From positions 1-7,426 of the forward strand of contig JAEXPB010000490.1 in NCBI GenBank assembly GCA_023438965.1: a stretch of DNA of 7,426 bases, written 5' to 3'. Every line of letters starts with the position of its first letter. Position 1 is the first letter of the stretch. Positions 1 to 7,010 of the stretch are shown piece by piece. This DNA comes from Bacillota bacterium. Lineage in GTDB: Bacteria; Bacillota; Clostridia; Saccharofermentanales; UBA5734. Under the pieces are notes generated by a model. That model worked only from the letters and a program-made list of their open reading frames with translations, was not told the origin of the DNA and searched no databases. The position numbers were made by a program, and so were the translations under genes.

Positions 1-482
1 TAATAGTATAGTTGCGTGCAACCCTCAATAATTGAGCCGACCGCGAAGGAGACAAACAGGATATTGAGCATCACCGCCGGGGAGTAATTCAGTACCAGCG
101 AAACCAGCGCCGCGACAAAGCCAATACCCGCGACTATGAAACTGATTCGCATGGATTTCAGCTTGATCAGCTTGTCCATTTCATCTTCCACCATATCCAG
201 CTCAAGCTTTTTCTCAATGGCCTTGTCATCGCATTTACCGGTCTGCACTTGTTCCTTCACAGCCATCGTTATGGAAATCAGGATGTGAAAGATGATTTGG
301 ATGACAATCGTCGCGACAACCCCGATGCCGATATACAACAGGATCGTCGTTGCCCAGAACTTCAGATCACCGGGGGCAGCCGCGCCCGACTGGATCTTGC
401 TGTAGGCATAGATGCCATAGGCGGCCATCAGCATCATGCCCGTCACAATGGAAACAATCGTTCTCGTCACCTTGTATGACAT
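1..482 (-). CDS. Four-helix integral membrane protein of unknown function, 3' end cut by the window edge
   Basis: An open frame begins at ATG 482 and runs 160 codons to the left edge without a stop; the next codon begins TA, so it may be Tyr or a stop. The protein starts MSYKVTRTIVSIVTGMMLMA. I see hydrophobic segments at about residues 8-27, 43-73, 112-131 and 136-154, with a charged cytoplasm-like loop between the second and third that is rich in Glu, Asp and Lys (EKKLELDMVEDEMDKLIKLKS). The start is supported by AAAGGGG 9 bases upstream and by a promoter further up. From memory, this resembles small Clostridia membrane proteins of the DUF2178-like type, whose genes often sit next to a short Cro/XRE regulator; such a regulator could lie beyond the left edge. 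I cannot assign a function. Being a membrane protein is near certain; the family is tentative. Confidence 0.8.
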   Translation of the reverse strand, partial: MSYKVTRTIVSIVTGMMLMAAYGIYAYSKIQSGAAAPGDLKFWATTILLYIGIGVVATIVIQIIFHILISITMAVKEQVQTGKCDDKAIEKKLELDMVEDEMDKLIKLKSMRISFIVAGIGFVAALVSLVLNYSPAVMLNILFVSFAVGSIIEGCTQLYY

Positions 483-497
483 GTCTTAACACCCCTT

Positions 498-508
498 TAC
501 ATTATGTA
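498..508. promoter_or_regulatory. Candidate operator, downstream copy (TACATTATGTA palindrome)
   Basis: A perfect 11-bp palindrome, TACAT-T-ATGTA, lies between the inferred transcription start (about 517) and the ribosome binding site of the membrane-protein gene. A second copy differing at the last base (TACATAATGTC, 540-550) lies 42 bp away, close to four helical turns. Because each copy is palindromic, the pair reads both as direct and as inverted repeats. This is an inferred binding site; no cognate regulator is in the window. Confidence 0.5.
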
Positions 509-523
509 CGATCTACAGTTCAT

Positions 524-552
524 ATTGTAATATATGAAATACATAATGTCAA
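524..552 (-). promoter_or_regulatory. Sigma-A type promoter of the left membrane-protein gene
   Basis: On the minus strand there is a perfect -35 box TTGACA (552-547), a 17-bp spacer, and a -10 box TACAAT (529-524, 5 of 6 bases). Transcription would start near 517 and give a leader of about 35 bases before the ATG at 482. The -35 box lies inside an imperfect palindrome and the -10 inside another short dyad, so the promoter is probably under repressor control. Confidence 0.75.
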
Positions 553-564
553 GTATATTTTACA
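540..564. promoter_or_regulatory. Candidate operator overlapping the -35 box of the membrane-protein promoter
   Basis: Two overlapping dyads cover the -35 region. The first is TACATAATGT(C) at 540-550, a near-copy of the palindrome at 498-508. The second, at 547-564, reads TGTAAAATATACTTGACA on the minus strand; its two 9-bp halves match as inverted repeats at 7 of 9 positions, and it contains the TTGACA box. A protein bound here would block RNA polymerase. A third dyad, CATAT-N6-ATATG (521-536), covers the -10. Confidence 0.5.
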
Positions 565-604
565 TTTAAATAGAAACACACCAAGTCATACCCAATCTAT
601 CATC

Positions 605-698
605 GAAAGACAGGGGAAGCGTTTTCATTTAGCGCGCCATATAGCTTGTAATAATGCGCTTCGAAGCCTGTGCAACCGATAGCCAGCGGCTGTCTTTC
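605..698. repeat. Nested inverted repeats at the 3' end of the DUF815 gene
   Basis: A perfect 9-bp inverted repeat pairs GAAAGACAG (605-613) with CTGTCTTTC (690-698); the right arm overlaps the stop codon of the ATPase gene (697-699). Inside it, GAAGCG (616-621) pairs with CGCTTC (657-662), and GCGCCAT (634-640) can pair with ATGCGC (654-659) with one bulge. A perfect palindrome GCTTCGAAGC (658-667) competes with the middle stem. No run of T follows on either strand, so this is not a standard intrinsic terminator. It could be a processed or structured 3' UTR on the minus-strand transcript. The rest of the 483-696 spacer holds only the membrane-gene promoter and operators. Confidence 0.4.
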
Positions 699-2001
699 AG
701 GATTGGCCGGCCAGATAGTTGATAAATTGCTGCGCCCGGCGGCCGGAGATATTGCCGTGCCAAATGCCCCATTTGTTTGCTTTCTCCAGCAACTCCGCTT
801 CCGAAATCTGAATCTCCGGATAGCGCTTGGCCAGTTCCTTGACAATTGCCAGATACTCCTGGGTGGAAGGCTTGAAAAACCGGATTGTTTCGCCGAATCG
901 GTTAAACAGCGAGATTTTTTCTTCGGCCGTATCCGAATGATGAATATCATCTTCGCGCGCGGCCTCATTGCGATCGGTCCAGGTTTCCTTGACCAGATGC
1001 CGGCGGTTGGAGGTGGCATAGATCAGGGTGTTGTCCGGTGTTGGTTCCAATCCGCCTTCAATCACGGCCTTCAAATGCTTGAATTCAACTTCAAAATCAT
1101 CAAAGGACAGATCATCCAGAAACAAAATAAACCGGTAGCGACGGTCCCGGATCAATGTGATCAGCGGGGACAGGTCCTCGAGCTGATGCTTGTACAATTC
1201 GATCACCCGCAGACCACGGTCTTGGTACATACTCTGAATGGCCCGGACACAAGTTGATTTACCGGTTCCACTGTCGCCATACAGCAGCAGGTTATTCGCC
1301 CTTTTCCCCTGGACAAACGCTTCCGTATTATCGACCAGCCGTTTTTTCTGCGCCTCATAACCGATCAAGTCATCCAGGCTGACTGCGGAGGAATTCGAAA
1401 TGGGCACCAATTGCACGCCGTTTGGACTATTATTGATTCGGAAGACACTATTCAGGCTAAAACTGCCGACACCATATTGCCGGTAAAATGCTGTGACCAA
1501 GCCGAAGATCGCTTCTTCATCCCTGGCGTCGGCGAGTGTGGCGCTAAAGGCCGCGATTTTGCGGCTGATGGCCCGATGGCCTGCGTTGGGGGAAGCTTCA
1601 GCTGGCTGGTAATGGCTGATGATGGAAAAGCAATCGATTTGCAGTGCCGATTCCAGGACGCCAAAATCGTAATCGAACAGTTGCTTGAAAATCAGAAAAT
1701 CCTTCTTGGCCAAGATAGCGGCACTGCTATTTTCCGGCCATGCTCTTTCGCAAGCCAGGCTAAACGGATTTTCATCAGTCACGAGCAAGTAAGCCAGATA
1801 ATTATGCCACAAATTATCACCCAGCCCGTAAACCGCCGAAAATTCCAACAGCCAATGGATCTGCGCATATATATTATCAACCAGCGTCTCCCGATTGTAT
1901 TCGCCGCTGGCCAATTGCCGGCAAATGTCTGACAGTTGGCGGAGAAAACTGTCCTGCCGGGTGTTGCGATAGATCAATAATCTCGTTGTCAATCTGTGCA
2001 T
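697..2001 (-). CDS. DUF815-family AAA-type ATPase
   Basis: A 434-residue cytoplasmic protein. The N-terminal 200 or so residues have no motif I recognise; the C-terminal half is a P-loop ATPase of the DUF815 family. Visible motifs are Walker A GDSGTGKST (242-250), Walker B FILFLDD (291-297), a sensor-1-like ATSNRR (319-324), FNRFGE (366-371) in the arginine-finger region, and GRRAQQF (420-426) near the usual sensor-2 position. The segments LDDLIGYEAQK (209-219) and IEGGLEPTPDNTLIYATSNR are characteristic of the family. Its biochemical role is not established; it is usually annotated only as an ATP-binding protein. ATG 2001 is well supported by AAAGGAGA 8 bases upstream and a promoter further up. 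The gene stands alone on its strand, with the membrane-protein gene about 215 bp downstream under its own promoter. No key ATPase residue is missing and the length looks complete. Confidence 0.92.
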   Translation of the reverse strand: MHRLTTRLLIYRNTRQDSFLRQLSDICRQLASGEYNRETLVDNIYAQIHWLLEFSAVYGLGDNLWHNYLAYLLVTDENPFSLACERAWPENSSAAILAKKDFLIFKQLFDYDFGVLESALQIDCFSIISHYQPAEASPNAGHRAISRKIAAFSATLADARDEEAIFGLVTAFYRQYGVGSFSLNSVFRINNSPNGVQLVPISNSSAVSLDDLIGYEAQKKRLVDNTEAFVQGKRANNLLLYGDSGTGKSTCVRAIQSMYQDRGLRVIELYKHQLEDLSPLITLIRDRRYRFILFLDDLSFDDFEVEFKHLKAVIEGGLEPTPDNTLIYATSNRRHLVKETWTDRNEAAREDDIHHSDTAEEKISLFNRFGETIRFFKPSTQEYLAIVKELAKRYPEIQISEAELLEKANKWGIWHGNISGRRAQQFINYLAGQS

Positions 2002-2042
2002 AGGCTGATTCTCCTTTGACCATGAACGGGGTGTTTGGAAAA

Positions 2043-2071
2043 AGCATACATGGTTTCCGGATATACGTCAA
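2043..2071 (-). promoter_or_regulatory. Promoter of the DUF815 ATPase gene
   Basis: On the minus strand TTGACG (2071-2066, 5 of 6) is followed by a 17-bp spacer and TATGCT (2048-2043, 4 of 6). The predicted start near 2036 gives a leader of about 35 bases carrying the AAAGGAGA ribosome binding site (2017-2010). Confidence 0.6.
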
Positions 2072-2170
2072 ATAATGGCCGCCGATCCAGGGCAAGATCA
2101 TCAGGCAAAAATACGAAGTATCTTGTCCAAGTCATAACCGACCCTTCAAGAAATGCTCAGGCGACATTCA

Positions 2171-2198
2171 TTGGCCGGTCACGTCCGGTCATTATCAT
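2171..2198 (+). promoter_or_regulatory. Weak candidate promoter with a helical-turn direct repeat, for the beta-helix gene
   Basis: TTGGCC (2171-2176, 4 of 6), a 16-bp spacer and TATCAT (2193-2198, 5 of 6) form the best plus-strand promoter I can find upstream of the gene at 2292. The spacer contains CCGGTCA twice (2175-2181 and 2185-2191), exactly 10 bp apart, a layout that suits an AraC-type activator. A related TGGCCGGT occurs at 2172-2179 and again at 2226-2233. A poor -35 beside activator-like repeats would fit activator dependence, but this is inference. Confidence 0.35.
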
Positions 2199-2291
2199 GA
2201 AGGTAACAGCTTTGCTGCCAGAAAATGGCCGGTGATGAAATCGGTATCAGACTCCTGTCAGCTGAGCATTTGAATGATTGGAGTGTTTACC

Positions 2292-3497
2292 ATGCATAAA
2301 ATACGAAGCAAAATCATCAGCGTGATTACCGCAATCCTGCTGCTCAGCACAGCCGCCGCAGGTTGCGCCGAGACACAGGCCGTCAGCGGAACGGCGGCGA
2401 CCAATCTCATTTCGGCCACGGCAGCCGTTCAGGTGGCCTATAGCGCCACAGCAGCCGCCACGGATACAGCCGAATTGTTCAGCGACCGGGATCTGGCGCA
2501 AACCGCCGACCTCACGGCAGCCACCTCGATTAAGCTGGTCAGCAACCAGGATGTGACCTTGAATCAGGAAGGAGTCTACGTTATAAGCGGCGAAGCCGAA
2601 AACGTGACGATAGTGGTCGAAGCAGCCGCGGAAGCCAAAGTCCAGATTGTCCTGAACGGCGTCAGCATCACCAATACCAATGCGCCGGCCATCTATGTCA
2701 AGACCGCGGCTAAAGTCTTCATCACCTCGACGGGCAGCCAGAACAAGCTGTCTGTAACGGGCAGCTATGTGGCGGATGGCGAGACCAACCTGGACGCCGT
2801 CATCTTTTCCAAAGCGGATTTGACGCTGAACGGCACCGGAACCTTGACTGTCGTGTCAAAATCCGGCAATGGCATTACTTCCAAGGATAAACTGAAAATC
2901 GCCGGCGGCGTTTATACGATCACGTCAGCCGCCGATGCGCTCGAAGCCCATGACGCCATCCTGGTCAATGGCGGCATTCTGACCATCGACGCGGGTAAAG
3001 ACGCCTTGCAATGCGAAAATGATGTGGACGCCACATTGGGCTATATCCAGATCCTCAATGGCACCTTGACGATCACCGCTGCCGATGATGCCATCCGCGG
3101 TAACAGTTATGTGCAGATCGACGGCGGCACCATCAACATCCAGACCTGCGATGAAGGTATCGAGGCAACCTACATTGAGATCAATGGCGGCCAGATCACC
3201 CTGTATGCCAAGAATGACGGCATCAACGCCGCGCCCAAGGTCAGCGGCACCGTGGCGATCGTGGTCAACGGCGGCACGATCAATCTGACGATCGGCAGCG
3301 GCGATACGGACGGCTTCGATGCCAACGGCAATATCACCATCAACGGCGGCACCATCAATGTCCAAGCCACTTCCGCCTTTGACGCCGACGGCACGGCGGT
3401 GTTGAACAGCGGAACCGTAACGGTCAACGGCGTGCAGATCACGCAAATCACCCAAACAATGGGCGGCGGTGGTGCTGGCGGCGGCATGCGGCGCTAA
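2292..3497 (+). CDS. Secreted Cthe_2159-type beta-helix carbohydrate-binding protein
   Basis: A 401-residue exported protein. Residues 1-25 form a signal peptide: charged MHKIRSK, a hydrophobic stretch IISVITAILLLSTAAAG, then Cys25. AAGC fits a relaxed lipobox, so it is probably a lipoprotein; the Ala where Leu is usual leaves this open. An Ala/Thr-rich linker (about 26-60) leads to a right-handed beta-helix-like domain (about 75-380) with repeated coils of the form x-I-x-I-N-G-G-T-I-x-I separated by Asp-rich turns (ADAL, KDAL, DDAI, DEGI, NDGI, DTDGFDA, FDADG). This matches the family named after Clostridium thermocellum Cthe_2159 (PF14262), whose founding member is a calcium-containing polysaccharide binder. 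The tail is Gly-rich (GGGGAGGGMRR). The in-frame ATG at 2274 is less likely, since GGAG at 2280-2283 sits 8 bases before ATG 2292 and the signal peptide fits the later start. It is monocistronic, converging on the response-regulator gene. Confidence 0.88.
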   Translation: MHKIRSKIISVITAILLLSTAAAGCAETQAVSGTAATNLISATAAVQVAYSATAAATDTAELFSDRDLAQTADLTAATSIKLVSNQDVTLNQEGVYVISGEAENVTIVVEAAAEAKVQIVLNGVSITNTNAPAIYVKTAAKVFITSTGSQNKLSVTGSYVADGETNLDAVIFSKADLTLNGTGTLTVVSKSGNGITSKDKLKIAGGVYTITSAADALEAHDAILVNGGILTIDAGKDALQCENDVDATLGYIQILNGTLTITAADDAIRGNSYVQIDGGTINIQTCDEGIEATYIEINGGQITLYAKNDGINAAPKVSGTVAIVVNGGTINLTIGSGDTDGFDANGNITINGGTINVQATSAFDADGTAVLNSGTVTVNGVQITQITQTMGGGGAGGGMRR

Positions 3498-5152
3498 GCA
3501 GGCTGGGCCGTGTTCTGCCAATACTCCGTCGGGGTGCAGCCGACGATTTTCTTGAAGATCTTGCTGAAATAGCAGGCGTTCTCATAACCCAGCCGATAGG
3601 AGATTTCGTAGATCTTCAATTCGCCGCGTCGGATCAGCTTCTGCGCTTCAGCAATTTTTATCTTGTTGACATACTCGGTGAACGGCATGCCGCTGAACTT
3701 GGGGAACAGTCCGCTCAAATAGCTGGCGCTGATCCCCAGATAATCGGCTACTTCGGTCAGCGAAAGCATTTTATACCGGTTGTCGGCAATATACTTTTTC
3801 GCCTTGGTAATCAGGGCGTGGGAGTTCTTGCTGCCGGCACTGGCGAGATAGGTCGTCAAAGCGCCGGTAAAAACATCGATACAGGCCAGAATGTCGGCGA
3901 CCGTCTTCTGGCTGAGCAGGGTTTCCGCCAGCAGCTTCCGCCCGGTGGCGGTGATCTTGTATTCTTTCCAGCCGGGTCCCAGGTAATAATCCGATAAATG
4001 GGCAATCAAGCTGCAAAAGCTGTAAATATACTGTTTATCCGTATGCTGACTGCGGATGGCGCTTTGTGCGGCCGCCAGCAAGCGGCGGATTTCGCCGGCA
4101 TCGGACAGCTGCAACGCCCGGATGAAGTCGGCGCTGATATCTTCGCCGAAGCTGCCGGCTACGATGTTTGCTTCGATCGGATACTCATCATTGAAAATAA
4201 CCTGGCCAAAACCCTGGTAAAACAGGTCGCCAATGACCCGCCGCGCCTGGCTGTAGGCCTCCGGCAACTCAAGATAGCTGACGCAGGGCGAACTGACGCT
4301 GATCGAGGATTCCAGGTTGGCGTACTTCTTGACCATGTCGATAATCGTACGGCTCATCAACCCGATCTGCTGACGAATGGCCATCGGATCGGCAGCCGCC
4401 GGGTCAGGGCCGCAATTGGAAAAAACGATCAGATAGGTGCCAAAAGCCCATTTAAGAAAGACGCTGTCAAAAAACTCATTGGCAATCTCCGTCACAATCT
4501 TTTCCAGCACAAAATCCAGCAGCTGGATGTCCTGGTCTTCGCTGAAGATGCTTTCCACGGCGTTCATATTGGTTTCCAGAATCGCAACCTGCAGGCAGCG
4601 TTCACGCAAGGCCAGACCCAGATTCGCCAATCGGAAGTCCAGGTATTCGCGGTCGAAAATCAAATTGCCGATGACGTCTTTGAGGAAATCCTGCTGCGCG
4701 GCGATCCGGCTTTGCTGATCCATTTCCGGTCGGCCATTCCCCAGGGCGGCCGACTGGCTGCTGAGGATATCGGTTTTTACTTTGGCCAAAACCTCATCCA
4801 GGGACTCCCGATTGATGTTCAGTTTCAGCAGGTAGTCGCTGGCGCCGAGTTTCATCGCTTCACGGACCAGGTTGTAATCATCATAACTGCTGAGGACCAG
4901 TATTTTGATGCTGGGATCGAAAGCCCGGGCCTGCCGGATCAGTTCGATGCCATTCAGCTTGGGCATCATGATGTCCGTAATCAGCAGGTGCGGCCGGCAG
5001 GTCTGGACCAGGTTCAGTCCTTCTTCGCCGTTGCTGGCTTCCGCCACAATTTCGAAGCCATTCTCCGACCAGCTGGCCAAGGACTTGAGTCCGACCCGAA
5101 CCAGGGTTTCGTCATCGACCAATATGACTTTCAGCGTTGCGGTTTCCATCAT
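3494..5152 (-). CDS. YesN-like response regulator with AraC-type DNA-binding domain
   Basis: A 552-residue transcription factor. The receiver domain (about 7-125) has the acidic pair Asp13-Asp14, the phospho-acceptor Asp60 in LLITDIMMP, Ser88/Ser89 at the switch position and conserved Lys110. A middle region of about 300 residues has no clear motif, as is common in YesN-type regulators. The C-terminus carries two helix-turn-helix units of the AraC type: SLTEVADYLGISASYLSGLF (about 464-483) and LKIYEISYRLGYENACYFSKIFKK (about 512-535), ending in GCTPTEYW. Phosphorylation by the kinase encoded upstream would control DNA binding. The two genes are 31 bp apart on one strand, so they form an operon. 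The start is either of two adjacent ATGs (5152 or 5149) behind GAGG. The TAG stop (3494-3496) overlaps the TAA of the convergent beta-helix gene. Members of this family usually control carbohydrate transport or breakdown genes; the actual targets are unknown. Confidence 0.93.
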   Translation of the reverse strand: MMETATLKVILVDDETLVRVGLKSLASWSENGFEIVAEASNGEEGLNLVQTCRPHLLITDIMMPKLNGIELIRQARAFDPSIKILVLSSYDDYNLVREAMKLGASDYLLKLNINRESLDEVLAKVKTDILSSQSAALGNGRPEMDQQSRIAAQQDFLKDVIGNLIFDREYLDFRLANLGLALRERCLQVAILETNMNAVESIFSEDQDIQLLDFVLEKIVTEIANEFFDSVFLKWAFGTYLIVFSNCGPDPAAADPMAIRQQIGLMSRTIIDMVKKYANLESSISVSSPCVSYLELPEAYSQARRVIGDLFYQGFGQVIFNDEYPIEANIVAGSFGEDISADFIRALQLSDAGEIRRLLAAAQSAIRSQHTDKQYIYSFCSLIAHLSDYYLGPGWKEYKITATGRKLLAETLLSQKTVADILACIDVFTGALTTYLASAGSKNSHALITKAKKYIADNRYKMLSLTEVADYLGISASYLSGLFPKFSGMPFTEYVNKIKIAEAQKLIRRGELKIYEISYRLGYENACYFSKIFKKIVGCTPTEYWQNTAQPA

Positions 5153-5183
5153 CTCAGCCTCACTGCAAATAAATGAAAGGTCG

Positions 5184-6965
5184 TCACTTCATTTGCGGAA
5201 TCCGGATCGTCACCTTGGTATAGCGCTCCGGTTCGCTCTCCAGGCGGATCCCGTACTGCGGCCCATAAAGCAGCTTGATCCGGTCATCGATATTCATCAG
5301 CCCGACATTGCTATAGGTATTCTGCGCGTTGGCCTGACGGTTCAGTATCTGTTCGATCTTTTCCGGCGTCATGCCCACGCCCTGATCCAGGACCTCGATT
5401 ACAATGTCCGCGTCCTCGGCGCGGACCGTAATGTCGATCAGGCCCATGCCGCGCTTACCCTCCAGGCCATGGATGATCGCATTCTCGACGATCGGCTGCA
5501 AGGTGAAGCGGGGGATCTTAAATTCGCCCAGTTCTTCGCCCACATGGTATTCGGCCATGATCAGGCCATTTTTCCGGATTTTCTGGATGTCGATATATTT
5601 GTCCAGCAAGTCCAGCTCCTCGCGGATCGTGATCAGATCGCGGTTGCCCTTGGAGGTCTCCTTGAGCAAAGCGCCCAAGGCGGTGGCGGTCTGGTAGATT
5701 CCTTCCGATTTCTGGATCATGGCCATCACCTTGATCGAATTGATCACGTTGTAGATGAAATGCGGATTGATCTGGCTCTGCAGGACTTTGAACTCCAGTT
5801 CGCGTTTCTTCTTCTCCTCGTCCATGACCTGCCGCATCAGCTGATTGATACTGACAGACATCCGATTGATGCCCTGGCCCAGCAAGCCGAATTCATCTTC
5901 GCCCTCGATATCCGGCCGGGGCGTGAAATTGCCGCCGGAGATGGCCTGGATCTGTTTGAGCAGGCGAACCAACGGCGTCGTCATCCGCTGCGACAGGAAC
6001 ACGGTGGTCAGGATACCGACGAGAATGGTCAGGCATAAGATCAGCAAAGCTATGTTAATCGCTGTTTGCCGCTGTTGGGTAATCGACCGGTAATCCAGCA
6101 GATGCACGATCTGCAGGCCGGAGTATACCGAGGTGGCGTAGACGGCCAGATGCTGCTTGGTCTGGAATAAGGCCGTCTGATGACCGTTCTGGCCCCGGAT
6201 GGCCGCAAAAAGCGGATCCGGCGTCATATCCTGGCCCTGGTATTCCAGATAATTGCTATACAGGCAGCGCCCCTGGCGGTCGAGGACAAAAAAGCTGTCG
6301 CCGCTGGTCGTGTCGAAATCCTTCACCGTATCGCCGACGAGATCCGGCGAAAAAGTAAACAGCTGCCAGCCGATCTGCTTGCGCGTATCGGCGAAGATGA
6401 TCGAGCGGGCGATCGGGATGTTGTAGTCCGAGGCGCGCATCTTCGACAGGTTCTTCTCGATGCCCGGCCACTGGAGGATAAAGGATTTGGCGCCTTCGGC
6501 AAACCAGGTCGCGCGATACAGCTCCGTCAGATCGATGTAATCGGTTTCGACGCCGACCGAGATTTTTACATTGTTATTGCCCTGGACAATGAACGCGGTC
6601 AGGTATTTCCCGATCGACGAGCTGGCCAGCTGGTTGTTGATGATCTTCAGCACATTGGATATATCATAATTGAAGTTATTGCCTGGAACGGTGTAATCCC
6701 GGATCAGCAGGGTGGCGATATCCCGGTTGATGTAAACCCAGTCGGAAAGCTCGGCCGTCAGGGCCATCCGCTGGTCGATGTTGCTCAGGATATAGCGGGT
6801 GTTGGTCTGGGCGTTTTCGATCGTGCGGTTGATCAGCAGCCGATTGGTATAGGAAGCATAATAGAGCACGATCAACAGCGAGAAGGCCGCCAGGACAATC
6901 GAAAAAGCAATAATTAATTTGCTTTTCAAGCTGTTAAGCTTGAATCGGTGATGCCGCCTGATCAT
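5184..6965 (-). CDS. YesM-like membrane sensor histidine kinase
   Basis: A 593-residue sensor kinase. It has a membrane segment at about residues 16-36, an outside sensor region of about 260 residues, a second membrane segment at about 302-324, a HAMP linker (about 325-378, with PLVRLLKQIQAISGGNF), and a His_kinase domain with the phospho-acceptor His402 in LQSQINPHFIYNVINSIK. The HATPase domain shows the N box PIVENAIIHG (Asn495), the G1 box DQGVGM (527-532) and VGLMNIDDRI (554-563). This order defines the LytS/YesM group. The sensor region resembles the Cache-type regions of its relatives, but I cannot name a ligand. It is the first gene of the operon, with the response regulator 31 bp downstream. 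ATG 6965 follows AGGGAGG at 6982-6976, a long 10-base spacing. A strong hairpin lies immediately upstream of that site. The reading frame is intact and the length is normal for the family. Confidence 0.94.
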   Translation of the reverse strand: MIRRHHRFKLNSLKSKLIIAFSIVLAAFSLLIVLYYASYTNRLLINRTIENAQTNTRYILSNIDQRMALTAELSDWVYINRDIATLLIRDYTVPGNNFNYDISNVLKIINNQLASSSIGKYLTAFIVQGNNNVKISVGVETDYIDLTELYRATWFAEGAKSFILQWPGIEKNLSKMRASDYNIPIARSIIFADTRKQIGWQLFTFSPDLVGDTVKDFDTTSGDSFFVLDRQGRCLYSNYLEYQGQDMTPDPLFAAIRGQNGHQTALFQTKQHLAVYATSVYSGLQIVHLLDYRSITQQRQTAINIALLILCLTILVGILTTVFLSQRMTTPLVRLLKQIQAISGGNFTPRPDIEGEDEFGLLGQGINRMSVSINQLMRQVMDEEKKKRELEFKVLQSQINPHFIYNVINSIKVMAMIQKSEGIYQTATALGALLKETSKGNRDLITIREELDLLDKYIDIQKIRKNGLIMAEYHVGEELGEFKIPRFTLQPIVENAIIHGLEGKRGMGLIDITVRAEDADIVIEVLDQGVGMTPEKIEQILNRQANAQNTYSNVGLMNIDDRIKLLYGPQYGIRLESEPERYTKVTIRIPQMK

Positions 6966-6982
6966 CCGAAAGCCGCCTCCCT

Positions 6983-7010
6983 GGCCCCCATCATCGCCAC
7001 TGATGGGGCC
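6983..7010 (-). promoter_or_regulatory. Strong 5'-UTR hairpin abutting the kinase ribosome binding site
   Basis: On the minus strand GGCCCCATCA (7010-7001) pairs with TGATGGGGGCC (6993-6983), giving a 10-bp GC-rich stem with one bulged G and a 7-base loop. Its 3' end touches AGGGAGG (6982-6976), the ribosome binding site of the kinase operon. No T run follows, so it is not an intrinsic terminator. It could limit or gate ribosome access or stabilise the mRNA. The structure is seen directly; the function is inferred. Confidence 0.55.

Noticed and set aside
670..1932. Plus-strand open frames (670-1257 and 1411-1932) opposite the DUF815 gene
   Set aside because: The opposite strand encodes a clear P-loop ATPase, and these frames have no family resemblance or translation signals.
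2274..2291. Upstream in-frame ATG at 2274 as the start of the beta-helix protein
   Set aside because: GGAG sits inside this extension at the right distance for ATG 2292, and a signal peptide with charged residues at its very start fits the later start better.
2108..2308. 11-bp direct repeat AAAATACGAAG at 2108-2118 and 2298-2308
   Set aside because: The second copy is inside the signal-peptide coding sequence of the beta-helix gene and there is no associated dyad or spacing pattern, so chance is the simplest explanation.
3998..6038. Long plus-strand open frames (3998-5176 and 4905-6038) opposite the response regulator and kinase
   Set aside because: They lie wholly or mostly antisense to two well-recognised genes, have Arg/Gln/Asp/His-rich compositions with no family pattern, and lack ribosome binding sites. 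They reflect GC-rich third positions on the real strand.
6180..6917. Plus-strand open frame of 245 codons opposite the kinase sensor domain
   Set aside because: It is antisense to the kinase, has no recognisable motif and no ribosome binding site.
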